Shown: positions 1-8,009 of the stretch, piece after piece
Layout of the letters: the number at the start of each line of letters is the position of its first letter
Numbering within the stretch: the first letter of the stretch is position 1
Source: Spiroplasma kunkelii CR2-3x
GTDB lineage: Bacteria; Bacillota_I; Bacilli_A; Mycoplasmatales; Mycoplasmataceae
Length of the DNA: 64,000 nt
Assembly: GCF_001274875.1 (NCBI RefSeq)
Contig: NZ_CP010899.1
Coordinates: forward strand, 62,001 to 126,000
Direction: 5' to 3'
Notes under the pieces: model-generated
What the model saw: the letters and a program-made list of their open reading frames with translations, nothing else
Databases searched by the model: none
What the model was told of the DNA's origin: nothing
Made by a program: the position numbers and the translations under genes

Positions 1-253
1 AAAATTTAAATTGAATAAAAAATATCCTTTATTAATAAATGATGAAGAATTTATTAGATTTATTCGAATGATGTTTGCAACAAAGCGAAAAACAATTTTA
101 AATAACTTAGTAATTATTATTAAAAATAAAATTTTAGCCGAAGATATTTTGGTAAGATTAAACTATGCATTAAATTTACGTTCAGAAAATTTAAGTTTAA
201 ATGATTTTTATTTTTTATATAATGAAATTAAACAAATTAAGGGAGAACTATAA
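1..253 (+). CDS. rsmA: 16S rRNA (adenine1518-N6/adenine1519-N6)-dimethyltransferase, C-terminal part
   Basis: This is the C-terminal domain of RsmA/KsgA, which dimethylates two adjacent adenines in the 3' helix of 16S rRNA during 30S maturation. The catalytic SAM-binding domain lies outside the window. What is seen is the small helical domain, with the family motifs FIRMMFATKRKTILNNL and, near the end, RSENLSLNDF. The reading frame is open from base 2, so this is a fragment cut by the window edge. The stop is two bases before the next gene, ispE, an order common in Firmicutes and mollicutes and suggesting co-transcription. Confidence 0.85.
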   Translation, partial: KFKLNKKYPLLINDEEFIRFIRMMFATKRKTILNNLVIIIKNKILAEDILVRLNYALNLRSENLSLNDFYFLYNEIKQIKGEL

Positions 254-255
254 AA

Positions 256-1002
256 ATGAAAATTAGATCATATGGTAAGTTTAATTTAACTTTAGAGGTT
301 TTTCACAAACATAAATTTAAAAAAATGCACCATATTAAAAGTATTATTTTTCCTTATAAGAAAGAATATGATTTTGTTGAGTTATTGCCTTATCAAGGTA
401 AACAAACAATTTTTACTTGTAATAAAAAAGAACTAGATTCAAATAATAATACTATTTTGGAAGCATATAATAAATTTGTTGTTATGTTCCCTAAGTTTAA
501 ATCAACCCCAGTTGATATTAATTTAATTAAAAATACAACTATTGGTTCTGGTCTTGGTTATTCTGCTAGTAATGCTGTTGCAATGATTAAACTTATTTGT
601 TATTTTTTTAATATTAATTATTATTCTTGGAAAATTAAAAAGTTAATTCAAAGTCTTAGTTCCGATGCTTTATTTTTTTATTTAGAAAAACCAGCAATAA
701 TCTCTGGTTATGGTCATAAAATTAAGTATTTAACAATGCATAAAATTAATAAGTATAAAATTCCAAATCTTAAAATTATTGATTCAAGAATATCATCAAT
801 CACAAAAGAGGTTTATCAAGAATTTGACCATAATTATCAATACTATAAAACAAAAAAAATAATTAATAATCTTTATTTTAATATGTTACAACAGCCCGCT
901 TTTAAAATTAATCCAGAGTTAAAAAAATTTTATCTTACACTAAAGCAAAAATATTCAAATGTAATGCTTTCTGGTAGTGGCGGTGCTTTTTTGGCTTGAT
1001 AA
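256..1002 (+). CDS. ispE: 4-diphosphocytidyl-2-C-methyl-D-erythritol kinase
   Basis: IspE phosphorylates CDP-methylerythritol in the MEP route to isoprenoid precursors. It is a GHMP kinase. The start YGKFNLTLEV, the glycine-rich ATP loop IGSGLGYSASNA near residues 97-108 and the C-terminal SGSGG motif are visible. Reading TGA at 997-999 as Trp gives 248 aa. The protein ends only a few residues after the SGSGG motif, where many homologues continue for several dozen residues, so it is short. It starts two bases after the rsmA stop, with GGGAG upstream at the end of rsmA. The MEP route would supply undecaprenyl or tRNA prenyl groups. Confidence 0.85.
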
Positions 1003-1038
1003 TTTAGTTTTAAAGTATATTTTAAAATTAAATTAGGC

Positions 1039-1044
1039 TATAAT
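1039..1044 (+). promoter_or_regulatory. putative -10 element upstream of polA
   Basis: A perfect TATAAT lies 26 bases before the polA start, followed by the ribosome binding site GAGGAG. No good -35 box is visible at the usual distance, so the promoter is inferred from the -10 element alone. Confidence 0.4.
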
Positions 1045-1069
1045 TGAACGTAAATGAGGAGATTGTAAA

Positions 1070-3679
1070 ATGAAAAAAGTATTGTTAATTGATGGAAATT
1101 CTTTGCTTTTTAGAGCATTTTATGCCACAGCGTATAATGGCGAGATGTTAAAGAGTTTCGATGGAACACCAACAAATGCTGTTTATGCATTTGCCAATAT
1201 GTTGAATAAAATATTAAAAACAAATAACTACTATAGTGTTGTTGTTGCTTTTGATAAAGGAAAAAAGAATTTTCGTCATGATTTATTATTTGACTACAAA
1301 GATGGTCGGAGTAAAACGCCAAATGAATTAATTGTACAATTTCCAATTGTAAAAGAATTTTTAGATAGTTATCAAATTCCATATTTAGAGCAAGAAGGAT
1401 ATGAAGCTGATGATTTATTAGGATGTTTAGCAGTTCTGGCTGAAAAAGAAGATTTTTATGTTGATATTTTTTCAAGTGATAAAGATTTATATCAATTAAT
1501 TACTAATAAAACAAATATTTTAGTGCCACGTCAAGGCGACAGTGCTGATGTTATTGATGAAACAGCTTTAATAACAAAATGGGGAATTACACCATTACAA
1601 GTTCCTGATTTAAAAGGGCTAATGGGTGATCCTTCTGATAATTTAAAGGGTGTTCCAAAGGTTGGTAAAAAAACAGCAATAAAATTAATTAAGGAATATC
1701 ATTCAATTGAAAATTTATATGATAATATTGAGCAGATTAAGGGTGCATTACGACAAAATTTATTAAATCATAAGGAAAGTGCATTATTATGCAAAAAGAT
1801 AGCTACTATTTTTTGCGATATTAATTTAGAACATTTTACTTTTACTCATTTTTCACCAAATCAAGAAAAATTAATGCAATTTTATTTAAAATATAATATG
1901 AATTCATTTGTAACAAAGTTGTTTAATAATCAAGATAATAGTACCGAAAACTCAAATATAACAGTAAAAATTATTGAAGAATGATGTTCCGAATTTAATG
2001 AAAATAACACTACTGTTTATTTAGAATTATTAGATGAAAATTATCATACTGCAGAAATTATTGGGTTTGGAATTGTTAATTCGAAAAATGTTTTTTATTT
2101 TGATTATATTCATGCAAAGCATGATAAACTATGACATCAATTTTTAAATGATACTAAATATCAAAAGTTAACTTATCATTCAAAGAGTTTAATTGTTGCT
2201 TTAGCTCGTGATAATATTTTTGTTCAAAATATTGAATATGATATGATGCTAGCTGGTTATGTTTATAATTCAAATGCAAAAAATAGTTTAGATACTTATA
2301 TTAATTTATTTGAAAAAAAACAAATTTTGACTGATGAATTATTTTATGGTAAAGGGGTTAAAAAACAAATTCCTGATGATGTAATTAAATTAAGTCATTT
2401 TATTGGTGAAAAAGCAGCGTACATTCATAAATTAAGACAAAAAATTATTGAGTTATTAAAATCTAATCAGCAATATGATTTATATTATAAGATTGAGTTA
2501 CCAACCGCTTTTGCATTAGCACGAATGGAAATTAATGGTGTTAAAGTTAACCAAGATGAATTAACAACACAAACATTACGAATTGAAAAAATTGTGCAAG
2601 AATTAAATAATGAAATTAATGATATTGCACAAAAAGAAATTAATCCTAATTCACCAAAACAAATTTCAGAATTATTATTTCAAGATCTTTCATTACCTGA
2701 TAGGAAAAAAGGGTCAACAGCACAAGAAGCATTAGAAAAAATAAAAAATAACCATGTGATTATTCCAAATATATTAGATCATCGAAAGTATAAAAAATTA
2801 TATTCAACTTATTTAAAAGGGATGGAAAAATATATTTTTGCTGATGGGAAAGTTCATACAATTTATAAACAAACCTTAACAAATACTGGTCGGCTTTCAT
2901 CTGTGGAACCTAATATGCAAAATATTAGTATTCGTGATGATGTTCAAAAAGAGGTACGAAAAATTTTTGTTGTTTCATCGCCAAATAATGTTTTATTATC
3001 TTGTGATTATTCACAAATTGAATTACGAATTTTAGCACATATGTCAAAAGACCAAGATTTAATTGCTGCTTTTAATAAGAATGAAGATATTCATACTAAT
3101 ACTGCAATGAAAATTTTTAATTTATCAAAAAATGAAATTACACCAAATATTCGTCGTAGTGCGAAAGCTGTTAATTTTGGGATTATTTATGGAATTAGTG
3201 ATTTTGGTTTAGCAACTGATTTAAATATTTCTGTTGCAAAAGCAAAAGCAATAATTAATAATTATTATCAACAATTTCCAACAATTAAGGTTTTTATTGA
3301 TAAACAAGTTGAGTTTTGTAAACAAAATGGTTATGTTACAACAATTTTTAATCGGAAACGTTATGTCCCAGAAATTAATGACCGTAATTATATGCAACGT
3401 GAATTTGGAAAGCGGATTGCAATTAATATGCCAATTCAAGGTAGTGCAGCGGATATTATTAAAATTGCTTTAAAAAATATTGACCAAGAATTTTTAAAAT
3501 TAAATTTAAAAGCAAAAATTATTGCACAAATTCATGATGAATTAATTTTTGAAATTCCGCAAGTTGAATTAATTCAAGTGCAAAAAATTGTTAAAACATT
3601 GATGGAAGATTCTACTAAATTAGATGTAAAGTTAATAGTTGATATGAAAACTGGTTTAAGTTGATATGATTTAAAATAA
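1070..3679 (+). CDS. polA: DNA polymerase I
   Basis: Full-length family A polymerase, 869 aa, with TGA read as Trp at 1982, 2132 and 3662. Residues 1 to about 290 form the 5'-3' exonuclease (DGNSLLFRAF, YEADDLLG, SSDKDLYQL). The polymerase motifs follow: A (CDYSQIELRILAHMS, about residue 645), B (RRSAKAVNFGIIYGIS, about 695) and C (QIHDELIFEI, about 820). The middle 3'-5' proofreading domain, about 305-480, appears inactive: the usual acidic D-x-E pair is replaced by a YLELLDE stretch. The enzyme removes Okazaki primers and fills repair gaps. It sits just upstream of mutM, as in Bacillus and other Firmicutes, which fits a base-excision repair pairing. Confidence 0.96.
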
Positions 3680-3700
3680 AATTAAATCATATCACTTTTT
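3662..3700 (+). terminator. rho-independent terminator overlapping the polA stop
   Basis: A 13-bp perfect stem (TGATATGATTTAA and its complement at 3682-3694) has a 7-base loop and is followed by CTTTTT. The left arm contains the last codons of polA, so terminator and coding sequence overlap. Confidence 0.7.
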
Positions 3701-3784
3701 ATAATTTTAATTACTTATTAGCATCTTGATTTTTATTAGATATAAAAATAAAATTAAATTATTAATTAAGAAAGAAGGAACAAT

Positions 3785-4618
3785 ATGCCAGAATTACCAG
3801 AAGTTGAAACGGTCCGTCGTATTTTAACAAAACATGTTGTTGAAAAAACAATTACTGATTGTCAATTTTTTTGAAATAAAATAATAAAGTATCCTCTTGA
3901 TTCAAAGGAATTTATAAAAAAAATTGTTAAACAAAAAATTAATAGAATTAATCGAATGGGTAAACATTTACTATTTATATTGGATGATTATGTTTTAATT
4001 AGTCATTTACGTATGGAAGGCAAATATTATTTTACACTAAAAGATGAACCTGGAGAATGACAACATATTATGGTTTTATTTGAACTTGATCATCAATTTC
4101 AATTACGTTATCTTGATACAAGAAAATTTGGGACAATGCATTTATATAATAAAAATGATTATTTACAACAAGCACCATTGAATAAGTTAGGATATGAACC
4201 ATTTGATGAAAAAATTACAGTTTCATATTTAAAAAATGCTTGGAAAAATAAATCACAGCCGATTAAAACAACATTATTGGAACAAAATGTTATTGTTGGA
4301 ATTGGAAATATTTATGCCAATGAAATTTTATTTGCTTCTAAAATTCATCCTGGTGAAAGAACAAAAAATTTAGTTGATCAAGATTATCAAAATATTATTG
4401 ACAATACAAAATTAGTTTTACAAAAAGCCATTGATGAAGGAGGAACAACCATTGCAACTTATCATCCTGGACCAGGAATGGATGGTAAATTTTTACAACA
4501 ATTAAAAGTACATGGGCGTAATAAAATGGAATGTGTTAATTGCCATAAATTAATTGATAAAATTTTTATCAATGGACGAGGAACTTATTTTTGTAATTAT
4601 TGTCAAAAATTAAAATAA
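3785..4618 (+). CDS. mutM: formamidopyrimidine-DNA glycosylase (Fpg/MutM)
   Basis: 277 aa when the upstream part is joined through TGA-Trp codons (3871 and 4057). It excises 8-oxoguanine and ring-opened purines and nicks the site. The N-terminus is the diagnostic MPELPEVETVRR, with Pro2 as catalytic nucleophile and Glu3. The C-terminus carries the four-cysteine zinc finger C-x2-C-x16-C-x2-C (CVNC near residue 250, CNYC near the end). The K and N residues of the IGNIYANEIL helix are present. The ATG follows GAAAGAAGGA. It lies 105 bases behind polA with its own terminator downstream. Confidence 0.95.
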
Positions 4619-4620
4619 AA

Positions 4621-4648
4621 AGGCATTCCTTGTTTAGAAATGCCCTTT
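4621..4648 (+). terminator. terminator after mutM
   Basis: Stem GGCATT / AATGCC with a loop of about ten bases starts two bases after the mutM stop. The T-run behind it is short (CCCTTTAG), so strength is uncertain. Confidence 0.55.
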
Positions 4649-4659
4649 AGAAAAAACTA

Positions 4660-4800
4660 TGAAAAAATATTTACTAACAAATACCTATCTTTGGGTATTA
4701 TCTTTTAGGAGGCCCATCCATCATGTAATGATAAGCTCTGTTTGTTTACTATATGTTGCCATATAGTACTTTATTTATAACACGGGATTTTTAAAAAAGA
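4660..4800. other. structured intergenic stretch, candidate small RNA or leader
   Basis: The gap between mutM and fba (4619-4954) has no ORF but holds unusually organised, less AT-rich sequence. There is a hairpin AATACC/GGTATT at 4680-4699, then the G/C-richer stretch AGGAGGCCCATCCATCATG, then a second hairpin with the 8-bp arms ACTATATG/CATATAGT around 4747-4767. I could not match it to SRP RNA, RNase P RNA, 6S RNA or a known riboswitch. The remainder up to fba is AT-rich with a possible promoter (TATAAT-like sequences near 4910-4930). Confidence 0.35.
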
Positions 4801-4954
4801 GGATAATAATTCTAAAAATTATATTTTTTTTCTTTTTTTTGGTAAATTTTAGTAAATTAGGTAAATATTAATAAATTCCTTTTTTTATATTATTTTTTAA
4901 AATAAAAAGTTTATAATATTATTGTAATATTTTATATTAGAAGGGAAAAGAATT

Positions 4955-5845
4955 ATGGGAGAAAAATATCACGCTAGATTAGTTAATGCTAGTGAAATAA
5001 TTAAAAAAGCACATAAAAATAAATATGCTGTTGGTCATTTTAATATTAACAACCTAGAGTGAACAAAAGCTTTATTAGAAGCTGCACAAGTAACAAAAAC
5101 ACCAATTATTTTAGGAGCTTCAGAAGGAGCGATTAAATATATGGGAGGTTATAATTTAGTTGTTGCGATGGTTAATGCGTTATTAGTCTCATTAGACATT
5201 ACTGTTCCAGTAGCATTACATTTAGATCATGGTCAATCAATAGAAAGTTGTAAAATGGCAATTGATTCTGGTTTTTCCTCAGTGATGTATGATGGTAGCC
5301 ACCACCCATTTGCTGAAAATCTAAAAAATACAAAAGAAGTAGTAGCTTATTCAAAAACAAATGGTGTATCAGTTGAAGCTGAAATTGGTACAATTGGTGG
5401 AGAAGAAGATGGTGTAGTTGGCGTTGGTGAAATTGGTGATCCAAAAGAAGCTGCGGAAATGGTAGCAACAGGAATTGATTTTCTTGCTGCAGGAATTGGA
5501 AATATTCATGGTCCTTATCCAACTGGATGGCCAGGTTTAAATTTTCAAGCTTTAGAAGATATTCAAGCTGCTGTAAAAATTGGAATGGTTTTACATGGTG
5601 GTAGTGGAATTCCGCGAGAACAAGTTAAAAAAGCAATTTCATTAGGAATTAGTAAAATAAATGTTAATACTGAATTACAAATTGCATTTGCTGCTGCAAC
5701 AAGAAAATATATTGAAGAGGGAAAAGACAAACCAAAAAATGGGAAAGGGTTTGACCCACGAAAATTATTAAAACCTGGATATGAAGCAATTAAAGCAACA
5801 TTTGATGAATTAATATCATGATTTGGATGCAAAGGTAAAGCATAA
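4955..5845 (+). CDS. fba: class II fructose-1,6-bisphosphate aldolase
   Basis: Zinc-dependent aldolase that splits fructose 1,6-bisphosphate into dihydroxyacetone phosphate and glyceraldehyde 3-phosphate in glycolysis. 296 aa with TGA as Trp at 5060 and 5819. Visible family motifs: LHLDHGQS (metal-binding His), MYDGSHHPF, EIGTIGGEEDG, GNIHGPYP and VLHGGSGIP. The start has the RBS AAGGG nine bases upstream. The gene stands alone between the mutM gap and its own strong terminator. Together with pgk later in the window it reflects the reliance of mollicutes on glycolysis. Confidence 0.96.
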
Positions 5846-5876
5846 AAAACATTTCAAGAATGAAATGTTTTTTTCT
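5846..5876 (+). terminator. terminator after fba
   Basis: Stem AAAAACATTTC / GAAATGTTTTT with a 6-base loop, followed by TTTC. It begins directly after the fba stop codon. Confidence 0.85.
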
Positions 5877-5950
5877 TTAACTTTATGTTTAAATAATGTT
5901 AATAAACAATTTCAACAAAAAGTTTATTAGAAAAAGGAGTTTTATTAGTT

Positions 5951-6190
5951 ATGATTCAAAAATTTAGTAATGTTTATCAATTTTCAACAATAATAAGTTT
6001 AGCTGCTGGTAATTTTGACGGTATGATTAAGCTTGTGACATTATTAAAGCAAGGTAATTTTGGATTAGGAACTTTTGACCATTTAGATGGTGAATTAATT
6101 GTGCTAGATGGTGTGGGGTATCAATTTGTAGAAATTACACACATTTTGTATTTTTGGTTTTTACAGTTTTGGAAAGTAAATTTTTTTTAA
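5951..6190 (+). pseudogene. alsD: truncated alpha-acetolactate decarboxylase
   Basis: The first about 57 residues match the N-terminus of acetolactate decarboxylase (AlsD/BudA), which turns acetolactate into acetoin. The clearest segment is QGNFGLGTFDHLDGELIVLDG. After GVGYQF the similarity stops; the last 20 residues are unrelated, and virus sequence follows from about 6200. The zinc-binding histidine region of the enzyme is missing. I did not find the lost 3' part elsewhere in the window. An RBS (AAAGGAG) is present upstream but far from the ATG. The gene was probably cut by insertion or recombination of the plectrovirus segment behind it. Confidence 0.75.
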
Positions 6191-6215
6191 TATTTTTAAT
6201 TAAGGAGTTGAAATT

Positions 6216-6326
6216 ATGCAAATAAAACAATATTTTATTTTGCGGTTGCTAGTGAAAAAGTATGGTAAAGATAATGTTATTAATACTGTTAATAAGATTG
6301 CAAAAGATATTGAAATTAAAAAGTAA
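6216..6326 (+). CDS. 36-aa plectrovirus-type protein (copy A)
   Basis: Small basic protein beginning MQIKQYFILRLLVKKYGKD, with the RBS AAGGAGTTG. The ORF is intact. Two relatives in this window have the same layout next to the same virus sequences: 52030-52140 (minus, intact) and 14122-14235 (minus, start lost). This conservation between copies shows it was a real virus gene. I do not know its function; small size and charge would suit a DNA-binding or regulatory role, but that is a guess. Confidence 0.55.
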   Translation: MQIKQYFILRLLVKKYGKDNVINTVNKIAKDIEIKK

Positions 6327-6329
6327 AAG

Positions 6330-6370
6330 AATAAATTATTACGCGTAATTTATTAGCGGATAATTTGTCC
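6330..6370 (+). repeat. virus intergenic hairpin (copy A)
   Basis: Imperfect inverted repeat with arms around GAATAAATTAT and GCGGATAATTTG, next to short GC-rich runs (GAGCGAAGC, GAGCGGAGCG at 6387-6412). The same hairpin, better preserved, recurs at 14088-14127 and 51986-52027 in the same place between the 36-aa gene and the next small gene. In filamentous phages such a hairpin would be an origin or packaging signal; here that is inference. Confidence 0.5.
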
Positions 6371-6456
6371 AATAGTGTTTTTAATGGAGCGAAGCAACAA
6401 CGAGCGGAGCGAGTTTGCAAATTTCAATTTTTTAGTTTTTAGACAAGATAGGTAAT

Positions 6457-6546
6457 ATGCCAACTTGATTAACGACAATATTTAGTGTTGTTATTATATT
6501 AGGGATTTTTGTTTGAATTGGTTTATCAATTTCTCAAAAAAAATAA
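6457..6546 (+). CDS. small plectrovirus membrane protein (copy A)
   Basis: 29 aa, mostly one membrane segment (TTIFSVVIILGIFVWIGLSI), with two TGA-Trp codons. It ends early: an 8-A run puts a TAA in frame right after SQKK, whereas the copy at 17661-17798 continues with NKQIQGKKKEIERK. So this copy is probably truncated by a homopolymer slip. Position just before the coat-like gene and its single membrane span fit a minor virion or assembly protein of an SpV1-type virus, inferred. Confidence 0.5.
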
Positions 6547-6601
6547 ACAAATTCAAGGAAAAAAAGAAAAAATAAATTTAAAGAAAGGACGATAAAAAAT
6601 A

Positions 6602-6851
6602 ATGTTAGATATGTATTTAACAACAGCAGTTAATTTTTTAGCAAATACACCTAAAACTATGTCTGAGGGTATGACTGGTATTTGAACTGGTTTAACTAGT
6701 GCATTATGAAAAAGTTAAAGAAGGTATAACAAATATTTTACCTGAGATAATGGTTTTTTTAGGTGATGCGTGAATTATTTTAATTCTGTTTGCAGTTTTT
6801 TTGATTATTAAAGTATTAAACTTTTTCCATGTTATGGTTAAAGGATTTTAG
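6602..6851 (+). pseudogene. plectrovirus coat-like protein, frameshifted (copy A)
   Basis: Reads MLDMYLTTAVNFLANTPK up to TSALWKS then stops; in the next frame it goes on as VKEGITNILPEIMVFLGD and a C-terminal membrane segment IILILFAVFLIIKVLNFF ending in VMVKGF. A polar N-terminal half, one hydrophobic span and a short basic tail is the layout of filamentous virus major coat proteins, which is why I call it coat-like. The break is one extra A in TGAAAAAG; the related copy at 17660 has one A fewer and reads through. The RBS is AAAGGA, twelve bases upstream. Confidence 0.6.
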
Positions 6852-7012
6852 TATTTATTATTTATCATATATTTTAACTGTGGCACACTAGTTTTTATAT
6901 GTGATTTGATGTAAAAAATGAATTTATTAAATAGAAAAATGAACTTATTATATTTACTATTAAAGTTCTTAATAGTTATTTTCAGTGTGCCAATTTTTAT
7001 TATTTTATATAT

Positions 7013-7150
7013 TTAACAATGTTTATTAACAGTGTTTATTAAACATTAAATAAACAATATATTAACATTTTTTATAACATTGTTAATAATCAGTGTTTAT
7101 TACAATAAATAAACATTATACGAACATTATTTATAACATTGTTTATTAAA
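7013..7150. repeat. iteron-like cluster of TGTTTATT
   Basis: Six copies of TGTTTATT or its complement AATAAACA lie within about 128 bases: direct at 7020, 7033, 7094 and 7140, inverted at 7049 and 7108. Many are inside a longer unit such as AACATTGTTTATTAA. No ORF crosses the stretch. It lies just behind the inverted virus segment and before further virus gene fragments. Confidence 0.6.
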
Positions 7151-7159
7151 CAAATATAG

Positions 7160-7507
7160 ATAGATTTTATTAAAGATATTTTTTTATTAAGTTCACTTTC
7201 TTTTTTAGTTGTCTTAGTTGGCTCTGCTTTTTTAAGTTCTTTTATTTATTTTTCAATATTGAATTGAAATGATAAAGATTTTCCACACTTTGTACTTGCA
7301 ATTCGAAATATTTGAAAATATTTAACTGGAACAGCGTTAATTAATTTATATAATCAATATAAACAAAATTATTTTACCAAAATTAAAAAATCATTATTTT
7401 CAAGTGAATCTAAAAAAGTAAAAACAAATAATAACAATAATAATTTAACAAATTGAAGTGTTGAAAAAGTACAAGAATTAATTAATGATTTAGAAAGTTT
7501 AAATTAA
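7160..7507 (+). pseudogene. C-terminal fragment of a virus-type membrane protein
   Basis: Open frame of 115 codons with no ATG. It has one or two membrane segments (FLLSSLSFLVVLVGSAFLSS), then a charged tail with an asparagine-rich linker ([20 protein letters not shown]). TGA is used as Trp at three places. The frame begins right after a TAG, so the N-terminus is lost. It is followed directly by another virus ORF (stop TAA then ATG). I do not recognise the family firmly; membership of the SpV1-type cluster is inferred from its neighbours. Confidence 0.45.
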
Positions 7508-7654
7508 ATGAGTTTATATGATTATTGAGTTCAATTTTTTAGTTATATTATTGGTTCAAATTCCCCTGAGTTTTTATATGTTATATAGTTTGTGTTATTT
7601 ATTGTTTTTTTTGGAATGTTTTTTAAACTTATTCAAAAAATGTGGAGTTTTTAA
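7508..7654 (+). pseudogene. small plectrovirus membrane protein with in-frame TAG
   Basis: Starts MSLYDYWVQFFSYIIGSNS, then a TAG at position 27 of 48 codons, then FVLFIVFFGMFFKLIQ in the same frame. The layout (short polar start, hydrophobic body, KMWSF end) resembles a small transmembrane protein of SpV1 viruses that I recognise from memory, without a search. A single nonsense change has inactivated it. Confidence 0.5.
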
Positions 7655-7656
7655 AA

Positions 7657-7860
7657 ATGCAAAATGATTGAATTAAATTAAAATAGTTTTTTATTCATAT
7701 ATTTTTGTTTATAGATAAAACAAATATTGAAAGTATTACAATGTGGAATTTAACGCAAAATTAATATTTAATTTTAATGGTTGGTGTTTGAATTGTGATT
7801 TGGTTTTTTACTTGGTTTTTCTTGTGAATGGTTTTTGAGATAGTTGGGTATTTTAAATAA
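7657..7860 (+). pseudogene. small plectrovirus protein with two nonsense codons
   Basis: Reads MQNDWIKLK, TAG, then FFIHIFLFIDKTNIESITMW, TAA, then a hydrophobic C-terminus (LILMVGVWIVIWFFTWFFLW) in the same frame. The start lies two bases after the previous stop. Both stops are one base from sense codons. The gene order matches that of an SpV1-type late cluster as I recall it; function unknown. Confidence 0.5.
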
Positions 7861-7985
7861 TGAAAAAGTTTATATTTTTCTTTAAAAACTATTTTTATAT
7901 TAGTGGTTAAATGCTTTTGTTTAGTTTGGTTAATTTATTACTTTGGATAATTTCTTTGTACTGTTTTTTTATATAATTAACTTAG
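7860..7985 (+). pseudogene. N-terminal fragment, possibly the virus Zot-like assembly ATPase
   Basis: MKKFIFFFKNYFYISG, a stop, then MLLFSLVNLLLWIISLYC in frame, after which similarity to anything viral ends. The ATG overlaps the preceding TAA. From memory SpV1 viruses have a large ATPase (Zot-like) with such a hydrophobic start; only the start remains and no Walker motif is present, so the assignment is weak. The break to the following host permease lies near 7960-8005. Confidence 0.35.
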
Positions 7986-8009
7986 TGATTCTTGGAATGG
8001 GTGGATAAT

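Larger units (their letters stand above)
6457..6966 (+). repeat. virus segment repeated in inverted orientation at 13511-14018
   Basis: Near-identical sequence is found on the other strand at 13511-14018, covering the small membrane gene, the coat-like gene with the same frameshift, and about 115 bases of non-coding sequence behind it. Identity stops at TTAAAGTT (about 6966 here, about 13512 there, at the edge of the rplL terminator). The two copies lie about 6.5 kb apart in opposite directions. Confidence 0.85.

Noticed and set aside
1110-1475. Minus-strand ORF inside polA
   Set aside because: Antisense shadow of the exonuclease domain, no RBS.
5199-5522. Minus-strand ORF inside fba
   Set aside because: Low-complexity leucine/histidine-rich antisense frame over a certain gene.
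7013-7150. CRISPR array
   Set aside because: Units are 8 bases, unevenly spaced and in both orientations; no spacer-repeat pattern and no cas genes.
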